Below are positions 7,252 to 16,520 of a DNA stretch of 64,000 nucleotides, piece after piece (within the stretch, counting starts at the first letter, position 1; each line of letters begins with the position of its first letter). The translations under genes and the position numbers were made by a program. The DNA is from Calditrichales bacterium MX18-03 (GTDB lineage: Bacteria; Bacillota; Clostridia; Lutisporales; Lutisporaceae), in the NCBI GenBank assembly GCA_021083345.1, contig JAJGRE010000002.1, forward strand, positions 1,097,349 through 1,161,348, read 5' to 3'. The notes beneath the pieces are model-generated. The model was given only the letters and a program-made list of their open reading frames with translations. It did no database searches and was not told the origin of the DNA.

Positions 7252-9615
7252 ATCAATAGCGGCAAATATCTTGATTGGATTAGAGAAAAGAAGCCCAGAT
7301 TTTCCAGCATCTATGCCAATTTTTTTCTTGCTCTGGCGTTGCTGATGTTTCTCGCCATACTGGTCGTCGGTTTTACATCCTACAGCATATCCCATTCAGC
7401 TTTAACGACGCAGATCAGTGAAGAAAAGCTGAATACACTGACGCAGACGAGAAATAATGCGGACAGCATTTTGAAGGAGATTGAAAAAACATTCATCAAA
7501 GAATCGGTTAATCCTAGATTGCTGAAATTCGCTTCAGCACCCTTTGGCGAAGATCATAGCCAGTTGAAGCAGACCATAAAAGAGCTTGTCAATATCAAGA
7601 ATGCCAGCAAGCTGATATATTCAGTCTACGTCTATCTGCCCGAGCAGAATCTGATTATAACAACGGAGGACGGCTTTTGGGCTATTGATGCGTTCTATGA
7701 TGTTTCCTGGCTAGATGCAATGAGTCAGGACCATGCAGGAAACTGGACTACGTCGAGAAGCTTAACCACTTTCTGGGGAGAAACGGTGAATGTCGCCACC
7801 TATATAACGCGGGTTCCTTTCCAGGAGTATATGGATAAAAGCAGCAACCTGCTTATTGTCAATATTTACGAGAAAGAATTGTTGAAACTGATAGAGGGGC
7901 ACAGTGTCCCCGATCCGGGGTCCTCCTGCATTATTGACGAAGAAGGCCGGGTTGTCGCACACCGCGACAAGGCACTGTTGGGGAAACAGCTGGATTATGA
8001 CCGATCCGTCATGGATCAGATCCTGGGGCAGAAAAGTACTGCTTTTTATTTCGAAACCCCTCAGGGCAGCTTTCTTGCTTCCAATGTCCGATCGGATTAC
8101 AACAGATGGAATTATTTGAGCATCATACCTGAAAGACAGATTATCCGCCCTATTGTTTACCTGCGCCTGATCAGTATAGCCGTCGCTATAATCTGCATCA
8201 TTCTGGGACTGATTGCGGCTTATATTATTTCCACAAAGATATATAAGCCTATTTCCGACACGATTTCATCTGCAAAAATATACGGAGCAGAGGTGGATGC
8301 CGCCATCGGCGAGCAGGATACCAAGGACGAGATGGCATTCCTCAGCGCCACCATTAAACAGATTGTTGAGAAGAATAAGAACCTGACACATACCATGCAG
8401 AAAAACGAAGGGGTCATGAAGGAACGCTTTATTATGGACCTGCTCCTTTCTCCCTCAATGGATGAGATACAGCTTGAAAGCAAGCTCAGCCTATTCAGTA
8501 TTTCCTTTCCCCACAAAAACTACTATATATTGGTGATCCTGCTGGACAAATTCAATACAGTTGCCAGGCTTTACAGTGATAAGGAACGCGCTTTGATGTA
8601 CCTGGGAATCAAGAATATCTCAGAAGAGACTCTCAATGACCATGCAAATGGTATCCTGGTGCAGACCGAAAAGGATAAATTTGCCGCCCTAGTCAATTGC
8701 AGCAGCCCTTTTAGTACCGTAAGAAGCATGGCCGATAAAATCAGGGAGAAGGTCCAGGCGCTTATGGGTTTTACCGTTACCATCGGCATCAGCTCCGACT
8801 TCAACAGTCTGAATGAAACCAGCCTGATGTACGGCGAGGCCTCCGATCATGCCAGGTCCCGCATTGTCTTGGGAGGGAATCGGGTTATCTCGGATCAGGA
8901 TGTTTCCCGAAGCGGAACCGGTATATATTCAGGATCATCTTTAAGAGAGGATCAGATTATCACCTATATCAGGCAGGGAAATGTACAGGAAGCCATCCGT
9001 CATATTCAGAAAGCGATTTATCTCATCCAGAAGGAGCCCGGGTATCCGCAGGAGGAAATCCACCAATTCTTTTACTCTATACTCTATGGTTCCATCAAAG
9101 CAGTCAATGAAAACGGCTGGTCCATCAGTGACATTTTTAGCGGCAGCTGCGATCTGTACAGGGATCTGATGGAGCATGACACCCTTTCGGATATTTTTGA
9201 CTGGTTATGCAGCATATTGGTGCGCATGTCCTCCTTTATCGCTGAGAAAAAAGAAAGTAAGAATTGTTCTTTGATTGAATCGATCTTGAAGTATATGCAC
9301 GAGAATTATCATAAGGATATCAGCCTGAATGCCATGGCGGAATATGTCTCTCTTAGCACGCCTTATTTATCCAAGCTCTTTAAAAGCGAAACCGGAGAAA
9401 ACTTTCTGGAATACCTGACAAAAATCCGGATCGATAAATCAAAGGAGCTGCTTATGGATCAAAGCGATAAGATAGCAGCCATTGCAGAAAAGGTCAACTT
9501 TGGAAATGTACAGAATTTCATCCGGATATTCAAGAAGTATGAGGGCATGACACCGGGGCAGTTCAGAGAAATGAAAATTAAGGAAAGCTTGGCACAGCAG
9601 GATGGAAAACGATAG
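7252..9615 (+). CDS. Membrane-anchored AraC-family transcriptional regulator
   Basis: One-component regulator that senses outside the cell and binds DNA inside, about 787 aa. A positively charged N-terminus (GKYLDWIREKKPRF) is followed by a membrane segment, an extracytoplasmic Cache-like region, a second membrane segment (IAVAIICIILGLIAAYII), a HAMP-like linker, a degenerate middle domain, and a C-terminal AraC double helix-turn-helix (ISLNAMAEYVSLSTPYLSKL and VNFGNVQNFIRIFKKYEG). The first conventional start in frame is TTG 7339, but that would remove the basic N-terminus. The frame is open back to 7222, and a GGGGAG ribosome site (7241-7246) precedes a possible ATC start at 7252. The exact start is therefore uncertain. 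It probably controls the downstream transporter and methyltransferase-like genes. Confidence 0.85.
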   Translation: MNSGKYLDWIREKKPRFSSIYANFFLALALLMFLAILVVGFTSYSISHSALTTQISEEKLNTLTQTRNNADSILKEIEKTFIKESVNPRLLKFASAPFGEDHSQLKQTIKELVNIKNASKLIYSVYVYLPEQNLIITTEDGFWAIDAFYDVSWLDAMSQDHAGNWTTSRSLTTFWGETVNVATYITRVPFQEYMDKSSNLLIVNIYEKELLKLIEGHSVPDPGSSCIIDEEGRVVAHRDKALLGKQLDYDRSVMDQILGQKSTAFYFETPQGSFLASNVRSDYNRWNYLSIIPERQIIRPIVYLRLISIAVAIICIILGLIAAYIISTKIYKPISDTISSAKIYGAEVDAAIGEQDTKDEMAFLSATIKQIVEKNKNLTHTMQKNEGVMKERFIMDLLLSPSMDEIQLESKLSLFSISFPHKNYYILVILLDKFNTVARLYSDKERALMYLGIKNISEETLNDHANGILVQTEKDKFAALVNCSSPFSTVRSMADKIREKVQALMGFTVTIGISSDFNSLNETSLMYGEASDHARSRIVLGGNRVISDQDVSRSGTGIYSGSSLREDQIITYIRQGNVQEAIRHIQKAIYLIQKEPGYPQEEIHQFFYSILYGSIKAVNENGWSISDIFSGSCDLYRDLMEHDTLSDIFDWLCSILVRMSSFIAEKKESKNCSLIESILKYMHENYHKDISLNAMAEYVSLSTPYLSKLFKSETGENFLEYLTKIRIDKSKELLMDQSDKIAAIAEKVNFGNVQNFIRIFKKYEGMTPGQFREMKIKESLAQQDGKR

Positions 9616-9623
9616 AGGAGGGA

Positions 9624-10601
9624 ATGAAGCAGTTGAAAAGAATCCATATTTTGATCCTTGTACTGACATTCGTTATGATACTGTCCTCCGGCTGCACCAA
9701 CAAGGTTGCCGATGAAGATAAAAATGATGCCAGGCAGCTGCCCGCAGGCGGAAAAGAGGTGGTCATTGGCGTGTCGGTACTGGACCTTGCAAACCCTTAT
9801 TATGTTCAGCTTTTGAACGGGATCAGACAGGGAGCGGCGACAAGGAATGCAAGACTGATGATAGACGATCCCAAGTCCGATGTAAACAGGCAGATCCAAG
9901 CAGTTGAAGAGTTCATAGCTGCCGGAGTGGATGCCATCATCATTGCCGCTTTGGACCAGAATGCACTGGAGGATGTCCTGAAAAAGGCAAAGGACCATGA
10001 TATAAAAATTGTAGCGCAGTCAACTAAAGTGGATAACTGCGATATCTTCGTCTCCTTCGATGAATGGGACATGGGCTACACCATAGGGCAGGTGGCTGGC
10101 CGCTGGATCAGGGACAAGTTGGGCGGTCAGAGCCAGGTGGCCATACTGAATTATCCGAGGATCGCTCAAATTGCCAAGCGGGAAAAAGGAATCCGGGATG
10201 GAATTTCTGAATATGCACCGAAGGCAGCTATCGCAGCGGTGGCATCATCTGCCAATCCCGAAGAGGGTGAAGCCGCTACCTTGCAGATCTTGAAGCAGAA
10301 TCCCGAGATAAAAGTTGTAGTGGGCATTAATGACGGCGGTGCACTAGGTGCCCTGGCCGCCTTTGAAAAAATGGGAAAAACCGCAGACGATGTTTTTATC
10401 GGCGGAATCGACGCCACCCCGGAGGCTATCAGCCGGATCAAGTCAGACTCCCTCTACCGGGCCACCGTCGATATCAATCCTTTTTACAACGGTATTCTGG
10501 ACGTGGATTTTGCTGTCAAGCTCATCAAAGGTCAGATTGTTCCCGATGCCCATAGTGAAAACGCCGTGCTGGTGACAAAAGAGAATGTCCATATGTATTG
10601 A
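9624..10601 (+). CDS. Substrate-binding lipoprotein, ribose-type ABC transporter (first copy)
   Basis: Periplasmic-binding-protein-fold lipoprotein (RbsB/LacI-like class), 325 aa. The signal peptide ends in the lipobox LSSGC, with the lipidated Cys at residue 24. Mature-domain motifs typical of sugar binders are GVSVLDLANPYYVQLLNGI near the N-terminus and the AAGVDAIIIAALDQNAL segment. The AGGAGG at 9615-9620 is very close to the ATG at 9624, so TTG 9633 may be the true start. It follows the AraC-type gene by 8 bp and ends at a strong terminator, so it is co-transcribed with the regulator and not with the transporter. It may act as a sensory binding protein for the regulator (inference). The ligand is unknown. 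Confidence 0.88.
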   Translation: MKQLKRIHILILVLTFVMILSSGCTNKVADEDKNDARQLPAGGKEVVIGVSVLDLANPYYVQLLNGIRQGAATRNARLMIDDPKSDVNRQIQAVEEFIAAGVDAIIIAALDQNALEDVLKKAKDHDIKIVAQSTKVDNCDIFVSFDEWDMGYTIGQVAGRWIRDKLGGQSQVAILNYPRIAQIAKREKGIRDGISEYAPKAAIAAVASSANPEEGEAATLQILKQNPEIKVVVGINDGGALGALAAFEKMGKTADDVFIGGIDATPEAISRIKSDSLYRATVDINPFYNGILDVDFAVKLIKGQIVPDAHSENAVLVTKENVHMY

Positions 10602-10611
10602 TTCTACAGAC

Positions 10612-10648
10612 AAGTAATTTCTATATGGAATAGAAATTACTTTTTTTT
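10612..10648 (+). terminator. Terminator between the two binding-protein genes
   Basis: A 13-base-pair perfect stem (10612-10624 with 10630-10642) runs into a T tract, all 11-47 bp after the first binding-protein gene. It splits the regulator/binding-protein unit from the transporter operon. The following stretch to 10825 must hold the promoter of the second operon, but no clear -35/-10 pair could be assigned there. Confidence 0.85.
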
Positions 10649-10824
10649 GCCTTTTTACCGTTATCATTTTTTAATCTTGTGATTGAATTTTAACCAATCC
10701 TCTTGCAAACACAAAACTGAACCATAAGGTTAAAAACTTGATATTTTCTTTATTTGCCCCGGGCCATACAATGGGATTCAAGGCAGTGCATGCATTGCCA
10801 ATATATTTGGGAGGGGAAAAAGTT

Positions 10825-11775
10825 ATGTCGAAAAAAAACTTATGTCTCGTGGTCCTTTTGTTGTTTGTTCTTTCCATCGCAGCAGGCTGTGCGCCTAAAG
10901 CTTCATCAGCCGCATCAACGGAAACAGCAGCTCCGGCGGCTGAAAAGAAAATCAAGGCGGCCTATGTCGTCATGGACCTGGCCAACCCATTCTTCGTTCA
11001 AGTCGCTGACGGCTTCAAGGAGCAGGGCGAAAAACTGGGTATGGAAGTAACGGTAGTGGACGGAAAAATGGATGCCATGACACAGGTCAGCGCCATTGAG
11101 AACTTCATTGCACAGAAGGTGGATGTCATAGCCTGCTCGCCGGTGGATTCAAAAGCCATAGAACCTTTGGTAAAAAAGGCCCATGACGCGGGAATCAAAT
11201 TCGTCTGTGCCGCTCAAGATGTGGCGGGTTACGACGCCTTTATCTCAATACCGGAGCTGGAATATGGACTGGCAGGCGGCCGTATGGCAGGCGAATGGAT
11301 GAAAGCGCATTACCAGGGTCCGGTTGAAGTGGCCATACTTGATCTTCCCGAACTAAAGCAGATTATTGACAGGGCGAAAGGACTTGAACAGGGCATTTTG
11401 GAAAAATATCCTGAAGCAAAGGTCGTTGCCTATCAATCCGCATCAACACCGGAAACGGGAATGAAAGCAGCTGAAACCATTCTTCAAGCTCATCCCAATG
11501 TCAAGGTTATCTCAGCCATTAATGATGCAGGTGCACTTGGTGCCGCTGAGGTCGTAAAGAGCATGGGCAAGGCGGAAGGCTTCAGCGTCTTCGGGCTTGA
11601 TGCCACCCCTGAGGCATTAGCCAAGATCAAAGAAGGCGGCGTCTACAAGGGCACAGTCGATATCAACCCCAAAGGGATCGGCGGAATGGTGGCCGACACG
11701 GCAGGAAAGCTTGGAAAAGGTGAAGCCTTGGCAAGCAAGGAACTCGTCATACCTATGACACCGGTCACCCAATAG
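10825..11775 (+). CDS. Substrate-binding lipoprotein, ribose-type ABC transporter (second copy)
   Basis: Extracellular binding protein of the adjacent importer, 316 aa. The start is ATG 10825, preceded by GGAGGGG at 10810-10816; the frame is open further upstream but without a ribosome site. The lipobox is IAAGC, with lipidated Cys22. The sequence is clearly paralogous to the protein at 9624: both have VxDLANPxxVQ at the start of the mature domain and end segments of the form YxxTVDINP. An Ala/Ser-rich linker follows the lipid Cys. The similarity suggests that both proteins bind related ligands. The neighbouring methyltransferase-like genes suggest something other than plain sugar (inference). 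Confidence 0.92.
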   Translation: MSKKNLCLVVLLLFVLSIAAGCAPKASSAASTETAAPAAEKKIKAAYVVMDLANPFFVQVADGFKEQGEKLGMEVTVVDGKMDAMTQVSAIENFIAQKVDVIACSPVDSKAIEPLVKKAHDAGIKFVCAAQDVAGYDAFISIPELEYGLAGGRMAGEWMKAHYQGPVEVAILDLPELKQIIDRAKGLEQGILEKYPEAKVVAYQSASTPETGMKAAETILQAHPNVKVISAINDAGALGAAEVVKSMGKAEGFSVFGLDATPEALAKIKEGGVYKGTVDINPKGIGGMVADTAGKLGKGEALASKELVIPMTPVTQ

Positions 11776-11790
11776 CATCTGAAACAATTC

Positions 11791-11821
11791 GGGAACCTGC
11801 AGGCACTGCTTGCGGGTTCCC
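11791..11821 (+). promoter_or_regulatory. Intra-operon stem-loop without T tract
   Basis: GGGAACC pairs with GGTTCCC, with further pairing inward (TGCAGGCA with TGCTTGCG). It sits in the 78-bp gap between the binding-protein gene and the ATPase gene and lacks a following T run. Such hairpins commonly stabilise the upstream mRNA so that the binding protein is made in excess. Confidence 0.6.
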
Positions 11822-11853
11822 ATAATGATACTTCTCCCTGGAAGGAGGAAACT

Positions 11854-13362
11854 ATGAAAGAAATAGTATTGGCGTTAAAAGGGATCACAAAGATTTACCC
11901 CGGTGTCAAGGCCTTGGATGATGTCTCACTGACCTTTGAAAAAGGTGAAATACATGCCATCGTAGGCGAGAACGGTGCAGGAAAATCAACGCTGATCAAG
12001 ACGATTACCGGTGCCATTGCGCCCACCGCGGGGACTATTGCATTCGGTGGCAAGGAATATCAGAAGCTGGATCCCATTGAAGCCATCCGGGTGGGAATCG
12101 GCGCTGTCTATCAGGAGTTCAACCTTATTCCGTATCTCAGCGTTGCGGAAAATATTTTTTTTGGAAGGGAACTGCGGCAGGGAGCCTTTACCGATATGAA
12201 AGCCATGTGTGCTGAAACGGAGCAAATATTGAACGAACTGGGTGTACGGATCGATCCCAGAGCCAGGGTAAAGGATCTAAGCGTAGCCTGCCAGCAGATT
12301 GTTGAAATTGCCAAATCTGTATCAAAGGAAGTAAAGGTTCTGATACTGGATGAACCTTCTGCGCCTTTGACAAACAGCGAGACTCAATCCATGTTCAGGA
12401 TTATCAAAAAACTAAAGGCCAAAGGTGTGACCATCATATATATTTCCCACCGGCTTGAAGAAATCTTTGAGCTCTCCGACAGGGTCACCGTCATGCGTGA
12501 CAGCAAGAAAATCCTTACCCTGGATACAGGTGAAACCGACAGAAAGTCTCTGATCAGTCATATGGTCGGACGAAGCTTGAGTGATGATTATCCCAGGAAC
12601 GAGAGTGACTGCTGCGAGACGACGCTGCAAGCAAGGGGCTTGAACACAGCCTATGTCAATAATATTACCTTCGATTTAAGGCAGGGAGAGATTCTAGGCT
12701 TTGCAGGGCTGGTGGGCGCAGGGCGGACGGAAGTGGCGAGAGCCATATTTGGTGCCGATGCTGTCACCTCCGGTGAAATCCTCCTTTTTGGAAAACCCGT
12801 TAGAATAAAATCACCTGCGGATGCCATCAAGAACAAAATGGGGTTGATTCCGGAAGACCGTAAAAGCCATGGTGTCCTTTTGTCCCTGGCCATACGGAAC
12901 AATATCACCTTCAGCAGCCTGAAGCATATTTCAAGATACGGTTATCTGAATAAAAAGAAAGAAGACGCGGTTGTTCATACACTCAAGGAAAATCTGAGGA
13001 TAAAAGCGCCCTCCGTGAACCAACAAGTAAAAAACCTGAGCGGAGGCAATCAGCAGAAGGTTGTTCTCGCAAAGTGGCTTGCAACCAACTGTGATATCCT
13101 TATTTTCGATGAACCGACCCGTGGCATTGATATAGGCGCAAAACAGGAAATCTATAAGCTGATGCGTCAGCTGGCGGAAAGCGGAAAGTCCATCATCATG
13201 ATATCCTCAGAAATGCCCGAGCTATTGGGAATGTCAGACCGGATCATTGTCATGCATGAAGGGCGTATCGTCGGAGAACTCAAAAAAGAAGAGGCCACTC
13301 AAGAACGAATACTTGAAATGGCGTCTGGAGAAGCGGGAGGATGCGGTTGTAATGCGAATTAG
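11854..13362 (+). CDS. Ribose-type ABC importer ATPase (two ATPase domains)
   Basis: Energises uptake; 502 aa, as for RbsA/MglA/XylG-type ATPases. Domain 1 has Walker A GENGAGKST at 38-46, a degenerate signature LSVACQQ and Walker B VLILDEPSAPLTNSE. Domain 2 has the usual degenerate P-loop GLVGAGRTE, signature LSGGNQQK and Walker B ILIFDEPTRGID. The start ATG follows GAAGGAGG by 6 bases. The C-terminus ends in a small Gly/Cys tail (GGCGC), which is unusual for the family. Its last 11 bases overlap the permease start, showing tight coupling. Confidence 0.95.
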   Translation: MKEIVLALKGITKIYPGVKALDDVSLTFEKGEIHAIVGENGAGKSTLIKTITGAIAPTAGTIAFGGKEYQKLDPIEAIRVGIGAVYQEFNLIPYLSVAENIFFGRELRQGAFTDMKAMCAETEQILNELGVRIDPRARVKDLSVACQQIVEIAKSVSKEVKVLILDEPSAPLTNSETQSMFRIIKKLKAKGVTIIYISHRLEEIFELSDRVTVMRDSKKILTLDTGETDRKSLISHMVGRSLSDDYPRNESDCCETTLQARGLNTAYVNNITFDLRQGEILGFAGLVGAGRTEVARAIFGADAVTSGEILLFGKPVRIKSPADAIKNKMGLIPEDRKSHGVLLSLAIRNNITFSSLKHISRYGYLNKKKEDAVVHTLKENLRIKAPSVNQQVKNLSGGNQQKVVLAKWLATNCDILIFDEPTRGIDIGAKQEIYKLMRQLAESGKSIIMISSEMPELLGMSDRIIVMHEGRIVGELKKEEATQERILEMASGEAGGCGCNAN

Positions 13363-14341
13363 AGAACTGTTCTCAAAATATGGAATATACATGGTACTAT
13401 TATTGATGGTGGTTTTTTTCAGTGTGCTGTCAGAAGCTTTTTTGACACCGGATAACCTGTTCAACATCCTCAGGCAGGTTGCTGTCGTCGGCACTGCCGC
13501 CGTAGGCATGACCTTTGTCATGCTGACTGGCGGCATCGATTTGTCTGTGGGCTCCATTATCGGCGTTACAGGCATCCTGACAGCATCCCTGATGGTCATG
13601 GGTGTACCGGCGGTCATCGCCGTGCTGATTGCACTAATAGCCGGTGTGCTGATGGGTCTGCTCAACGCTTTTATCATCAACGAATTCAATGTCCCGCCAT
13701 TGATCGTCACACTCGGTATGATGACGACCCTCAGAGGTATTGCTTACCTTGTCACAGGCGGCATGCCGGTGTTCGGTTTTCCGGAGTCCTTTACCATACT
13801 GGGGCAAGGCTACTTGGGCATCATCCCCATTCCTGTCATCATCATGGGGCTGGCCTTTTTGGCGGGCTATATCCTCTTGGACAAATTCACCATCGGGCGG
13901 CATATTTATGGTGTCGGCGGCAACGAAGAGGCTTCAAGGCTTTCCGGTGTAAATGTCAAAAAGATCAAGTATTTTGTCTACTCCGTCAGCGGGCTGCTTT
14001 GCGGTATCGCAGGCGTCGTACTGCTGTCCAGAACCAATAGCGGGCAGCCTAAAGCAGGCACCTCTTATGAAATGGATATTATTACGGCTGTTGTTCTGGG
14101 AGGTGTCAGCATCAAGGGCGGTGAAGGAAAGATCACCGGTGTTATAGCAGGCGTATTGATTATGGGGATCCTCTCAAACGGCATGATCATAACCAATGTG
14201 GGGGATTATGCACAGCGCATCGTTCAGGGCCTGGTGCTGATTCTGGCCGTCGCGTTTGACTGTTACAATCAAAGCAGGAAAGCTTCTGCCGGCACTCTGA
14301 TAAGAGAAAACAAAGCTGCCGCCCTCAATGAAAACAGTTGA
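13352..14341 (+). CDS. Ribose-type ABC importer permease
   Basis: Membrane channel subunit of the RbsC type, 329 aa, with about eight to ten hydrophobic segments. It carries the family motifs GIDLSVGSIIG (about residue 65) and GEGKITGVIAGVLIMGIL near the C-terminus. The start is taken at ATG 13352, giving MRIRELFSKYG, because the GGGAGG upstream and the family N-terminus agree; the longer frame from 13247 would lie inside the ATPase gene. Only one permease gene is present, so the channel is probably a homodimer. Confidence 0.93.
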   Translation: MRIRELFSKYGIYMVLLLMVVFFSVLSEAFLTPDNLFNILRQVAVVGTAAVGMTFVMLTGGIDLSVGSIIGVTGILTASLMVMGVPAVIAVLIALIAGVLMGLLNAFIINEFNVPPLIVTLGMMTTLRGIAYLVTGGMPVFGFPESFTILGQGYLGIIPIPVIIMGLAFLAGYILLDKFTIGRHIYGVGGNEEASRLSGVNVKKIKYFVYSVSGLLCGIAGVVLLSRTNSGQPKAGTSYEMDIITAVVLGGVSIKGGEGKITGVIAGVLIMGILSNGMIITNVGDYAQRIVQGLVLILAVAFDCYNQSRKASAGTLIRENKAAALNENS

Positions 14342-14365
14342 TTTTTTATAAAGTGAGGTTTTATA

Positions 14366-15466
14366 ATGTCTGACAACGTTAAAGCACCCAATGGATGGAA
14401 TCTGGAGCTTGCCTCAAAGCCCGACTTTGAGCAGGCCATGAAAAGAATATATGCCTGGTATGAAGGTGAGATCATTGATCGCGCACCGGTACGGTTCACC
14501 AGCCACAATGCAGAGTACGGCAGCATCCATGACAAGTCCAGGTGGAAGAACTTAAAGGAATGGTGGTTCGATACGGAATACCACGTCGAGCACTATATCC
14601 AATCTCTGGCCGGCAAGAAATTTCTGGGAGAGACTTTTCCCGTATATTGGCCCAATCTGGGTCCCAATGTATTTGCCGCCTTCTATGGCAGTCCCCTGAA
14701 ATTCGGCGAAGTTACCTCATGGGCGGAGCCATGTGTTCACGATTACTCGCAGTTAAGCGCATTGAATCTGGATATGAATAATGAATACTTCCTCAAGCTG
14801 GACGAGATGACCCGGTATGCGCTGGAAAGATGTGAGGGGAAATTCATGGTGGGTTACACAGACCTGCATCCGGGGCTGGATTGCGCCGCAGCTTGGCGAG
14901 ACACGCAAAGCCTGTGTTTTGACTTCTATGATGAACCTGATGCGCTGAAAGAGATCATCAGGCTGGCAGAAAAGGACTTCCAGCAGGTTTATGACCACTT
15001 TGACGCAATGCTGAAGGAGAAAAGGCAGCTTTCCGTAAGCTGGATGAACATCCCTTCCTTCGAAAAACTGCATATACCCAGTTGTGATTTTTCCGCCATG
15101 ATATCCCGAAATCAATTTGATGAATTCTATCTGCCGGTTCTGCAGGAGGAAGTAAAGCCCATGACGCACAACATCTTCCATCTGGACGGCAAGGGTGTGG
15201 CAAATCATATCGACAGCATCCTGGAGGTGCCTGAAATAACGGCAATCCAGTGGGTACAGGGTCTTGGGAAGGACGCACCCATTATGCAGTGGGTCCCCCT
15301 CATAAAAAAGATACAGGCAGCCGGAAAGTCCATCGTGATAGACCTTGACAAGGCTGAGTTGGAGGAATTTATATCGCTGACGGAGCCTCATGGCCTGATG
15401 CTATGCATCGACTCCAGGGATGAGGAAGAGCAGAAGGAAATATTGAAACGGGTTGAAAAATGGTAG
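14366..15466 (+). CDS. Uroporphyrinogen-decarboxylase-fold protein, first copy
   Basis: A 366-aa protein recognised by its overall URO-D/MtaA-like pattern. It is not a haem-pathway enzyme: the N-terminal Arg motifs of HemE are absent and the gene sits behind a transporter. In cobamide methyltransferases of this fold a His-X-Cys zinc motif binds the methyl acceptor; here the equivalent position reads FHLDGKG, so Asp replaces Cys. Zinc thiolate chemistry is therefore doubtful, and it may instead handle the corrinoid or substrate side of the reaction (inference). It lies 24 bp after the permease gene and is clearly in the operon. Confidence 0.75.
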   Translation: MSDNVKAPNGWNLELASKPDFEQAMKRIYAWYEGEIIDRAPVRFTSHNAEYGSIHDKSRWKNLKEWWFDTEYHVEHYIQSLAGKKFLGETFPVYWPNLGPNVFAAFYGSPLKFGEVTSWAEPCVHDYSQLSALNLDMNNEYFLKLDEMTRYALERCEGKFMVGYTDLHPGLDCAAAWRDTQSLCFDFYDEPDALKEIIRLAEKDFQQVYDHFDAMLKEKRQLSVSWMNIPSFEKLHIPSCDFSAMISRNQFDEFYLPVLQEEVKPMTHNIFHLDGKGVANHIDSILEVPEITAIQWVQGLGKDAPIMQWVPLIKKIQAAGKSIVIDLDKAELEEFISLTEPHGLMLCIDSRDEEEQKEILKRVEKW

Positions 15467-15511
15467 CCGGGGAACAAAATGATTTGATATGAAGGAAAGG
15501 GTTTTGTATAG

Positions 15512-16513
15512 ATGAATAGCAGGGACCGTGTTTTAAGGACACTGGCACATCAGGCATCGGACATCATCCCATATCAGCTGGACCTTACCGAAGAGGTACA
15601 TGCCAGACTTGCTGCGTATTTCAAGGACAACGCATTTCTTGCCAAGACAGGCTCCCATCTGGCCCAGCGGAGAAATGAGAGCTTTACCAGGGTTACGGAC
15701 AACCAATTCAAAGACATGTTCGGTGTCGTTTGGAGCAGGGAACAGAAGGGCGATTTCGGCATCATCAGGGATTATATCCTGAAGGATACTGAATTCGGCA
15801 ATTATACCTTTCCGGTTCCCGATGAAAAACTGATCCGTGACAAATGCCGGCAGCTGCAGTCAGAAAACGAACGGTTCAGAATGTACATTATTGGGTTTTC
15901 GCTTTTTGAGAGAGCCTGGACGCTGCGTTCCATGCCCGAATTGCTGATTGACTTTATGATGAATAAGGACTTTGCCAATGAACTGCTGGATCGGATTGTG
16001 GAATATAATCTTGCCGTGGTGGATATTGTCTCCGAATATGATATTGACTGTGTATTCTGGGGAGATGATTGGGGTCAGCAGCATGGCCTCATCATGGGGC
16101 CACAGCTCTGGAGGGAATTCATCAAGCCGAGACTGAAAAAGATGTATGACAGGGTGAAGGAAAAACGCATGTTCATAGCACAGCATTCCTGTGGTGATAT
16201 CAGCAGCATTTTCCCCGACCTTGTTGAATTGGGCCTGGATATTTACAATACCTTTCAGCCTGAAATCTACGACATAGAAGAGATGAAAAAACTTTATGGA
16301 GATCAGATCACCTTTTATGGAGGCATCAGCACACAGCAGCTTCTTCCTAACGGCACACCCCGGGAGGTAAAGTCTGAAATGAGAAGAATCATGTCAATCC
16401 TAGGCAAAAATGGCGGGTATATAGTGGCACCCACCCATGCCATGCCGGATGATGTCCCTACAGAAAACATCCTCGCTTTTCTCGATGTTGTCCAAAATCA
16501 AGAAGGCATCTGA
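15512..16513 (+). CDS. Uroporphyrinogen-decarboxylase-fold protein, MtaA/CmuA-like, second copy
   Basis: A 333-aa protein of the URO-D superfamily. It keeps His-X-Cys in AQHSCGD (about residues 226-232), the pair that binds zinc in methylcobamide:coenzyme M-type methyltransferases. The usual third ligand region near the C-terminus reads APTHAMPDDVPTEN, so a His may take the place of the third Cys. The N-terminus MNSRDRVLRTLAHQ is typical of the superfamily. Together with the preceding paralogue and the ABC importer it suggests demethylation or methyl transfer from an imported compound. No corrinoid protein is encoded in this operon; the nearest is at 58.8 kb. Confidence 0.8.
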   Translation: MNSRDRVLRTLAHQASDIIPYQLDLTEEVHARLAAYFKDNAFLAKTGSHLAQRRNESFTRVTDNQFKDMFGVVWSREQKGDFGIIRDYILKDTEFGNYTFPVPDEKLIRDKCRQLQSENERFRMYIIGFSLFERAWTLRSMPELLIDFMMNKDFANELLDRIVEYNLAVVDIVSEYDIDCVFWGDDWGQQHGLIMGPQLWREFIKPRLKKMYDRVKEKRMFIAQHSCGDISSIFPDLVELGLDIYNTFQPEIYDIEEMKKLYGDQITFYGGISTQQLLPNGTPREVKSEMRRIMSILGKNGGYIVAPTHAMPDDVPTENILAFLDVVQNQEGI

Positions 16514-16520
16514 AGCCAGA

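Noticed and set aside
10738..10824. Extension of the second binding-protein gene upstream to 10738
   Set aside because: A good ribosome site directly precedes ATG 10825, which begins a standard lipoprotein signal peptide; the extension would bury it.
10649..10824. A SigA promoter for the second binding-protein gene
   Set aside because: TTGATA (10738) and TACAAT (10767) are 23 bases apart, and TTGCAA (10703) has only a poor -10; none is convincing.
14366..16513. Calling the two URO-D-fold genes haem biosynthesis (hemE)
   Set aside because: They lack HemE's N-terminal Arg motifs, sit in a transporter operon with no other haem genes, and one keeps the methyltransferase His-X-Cys pair.
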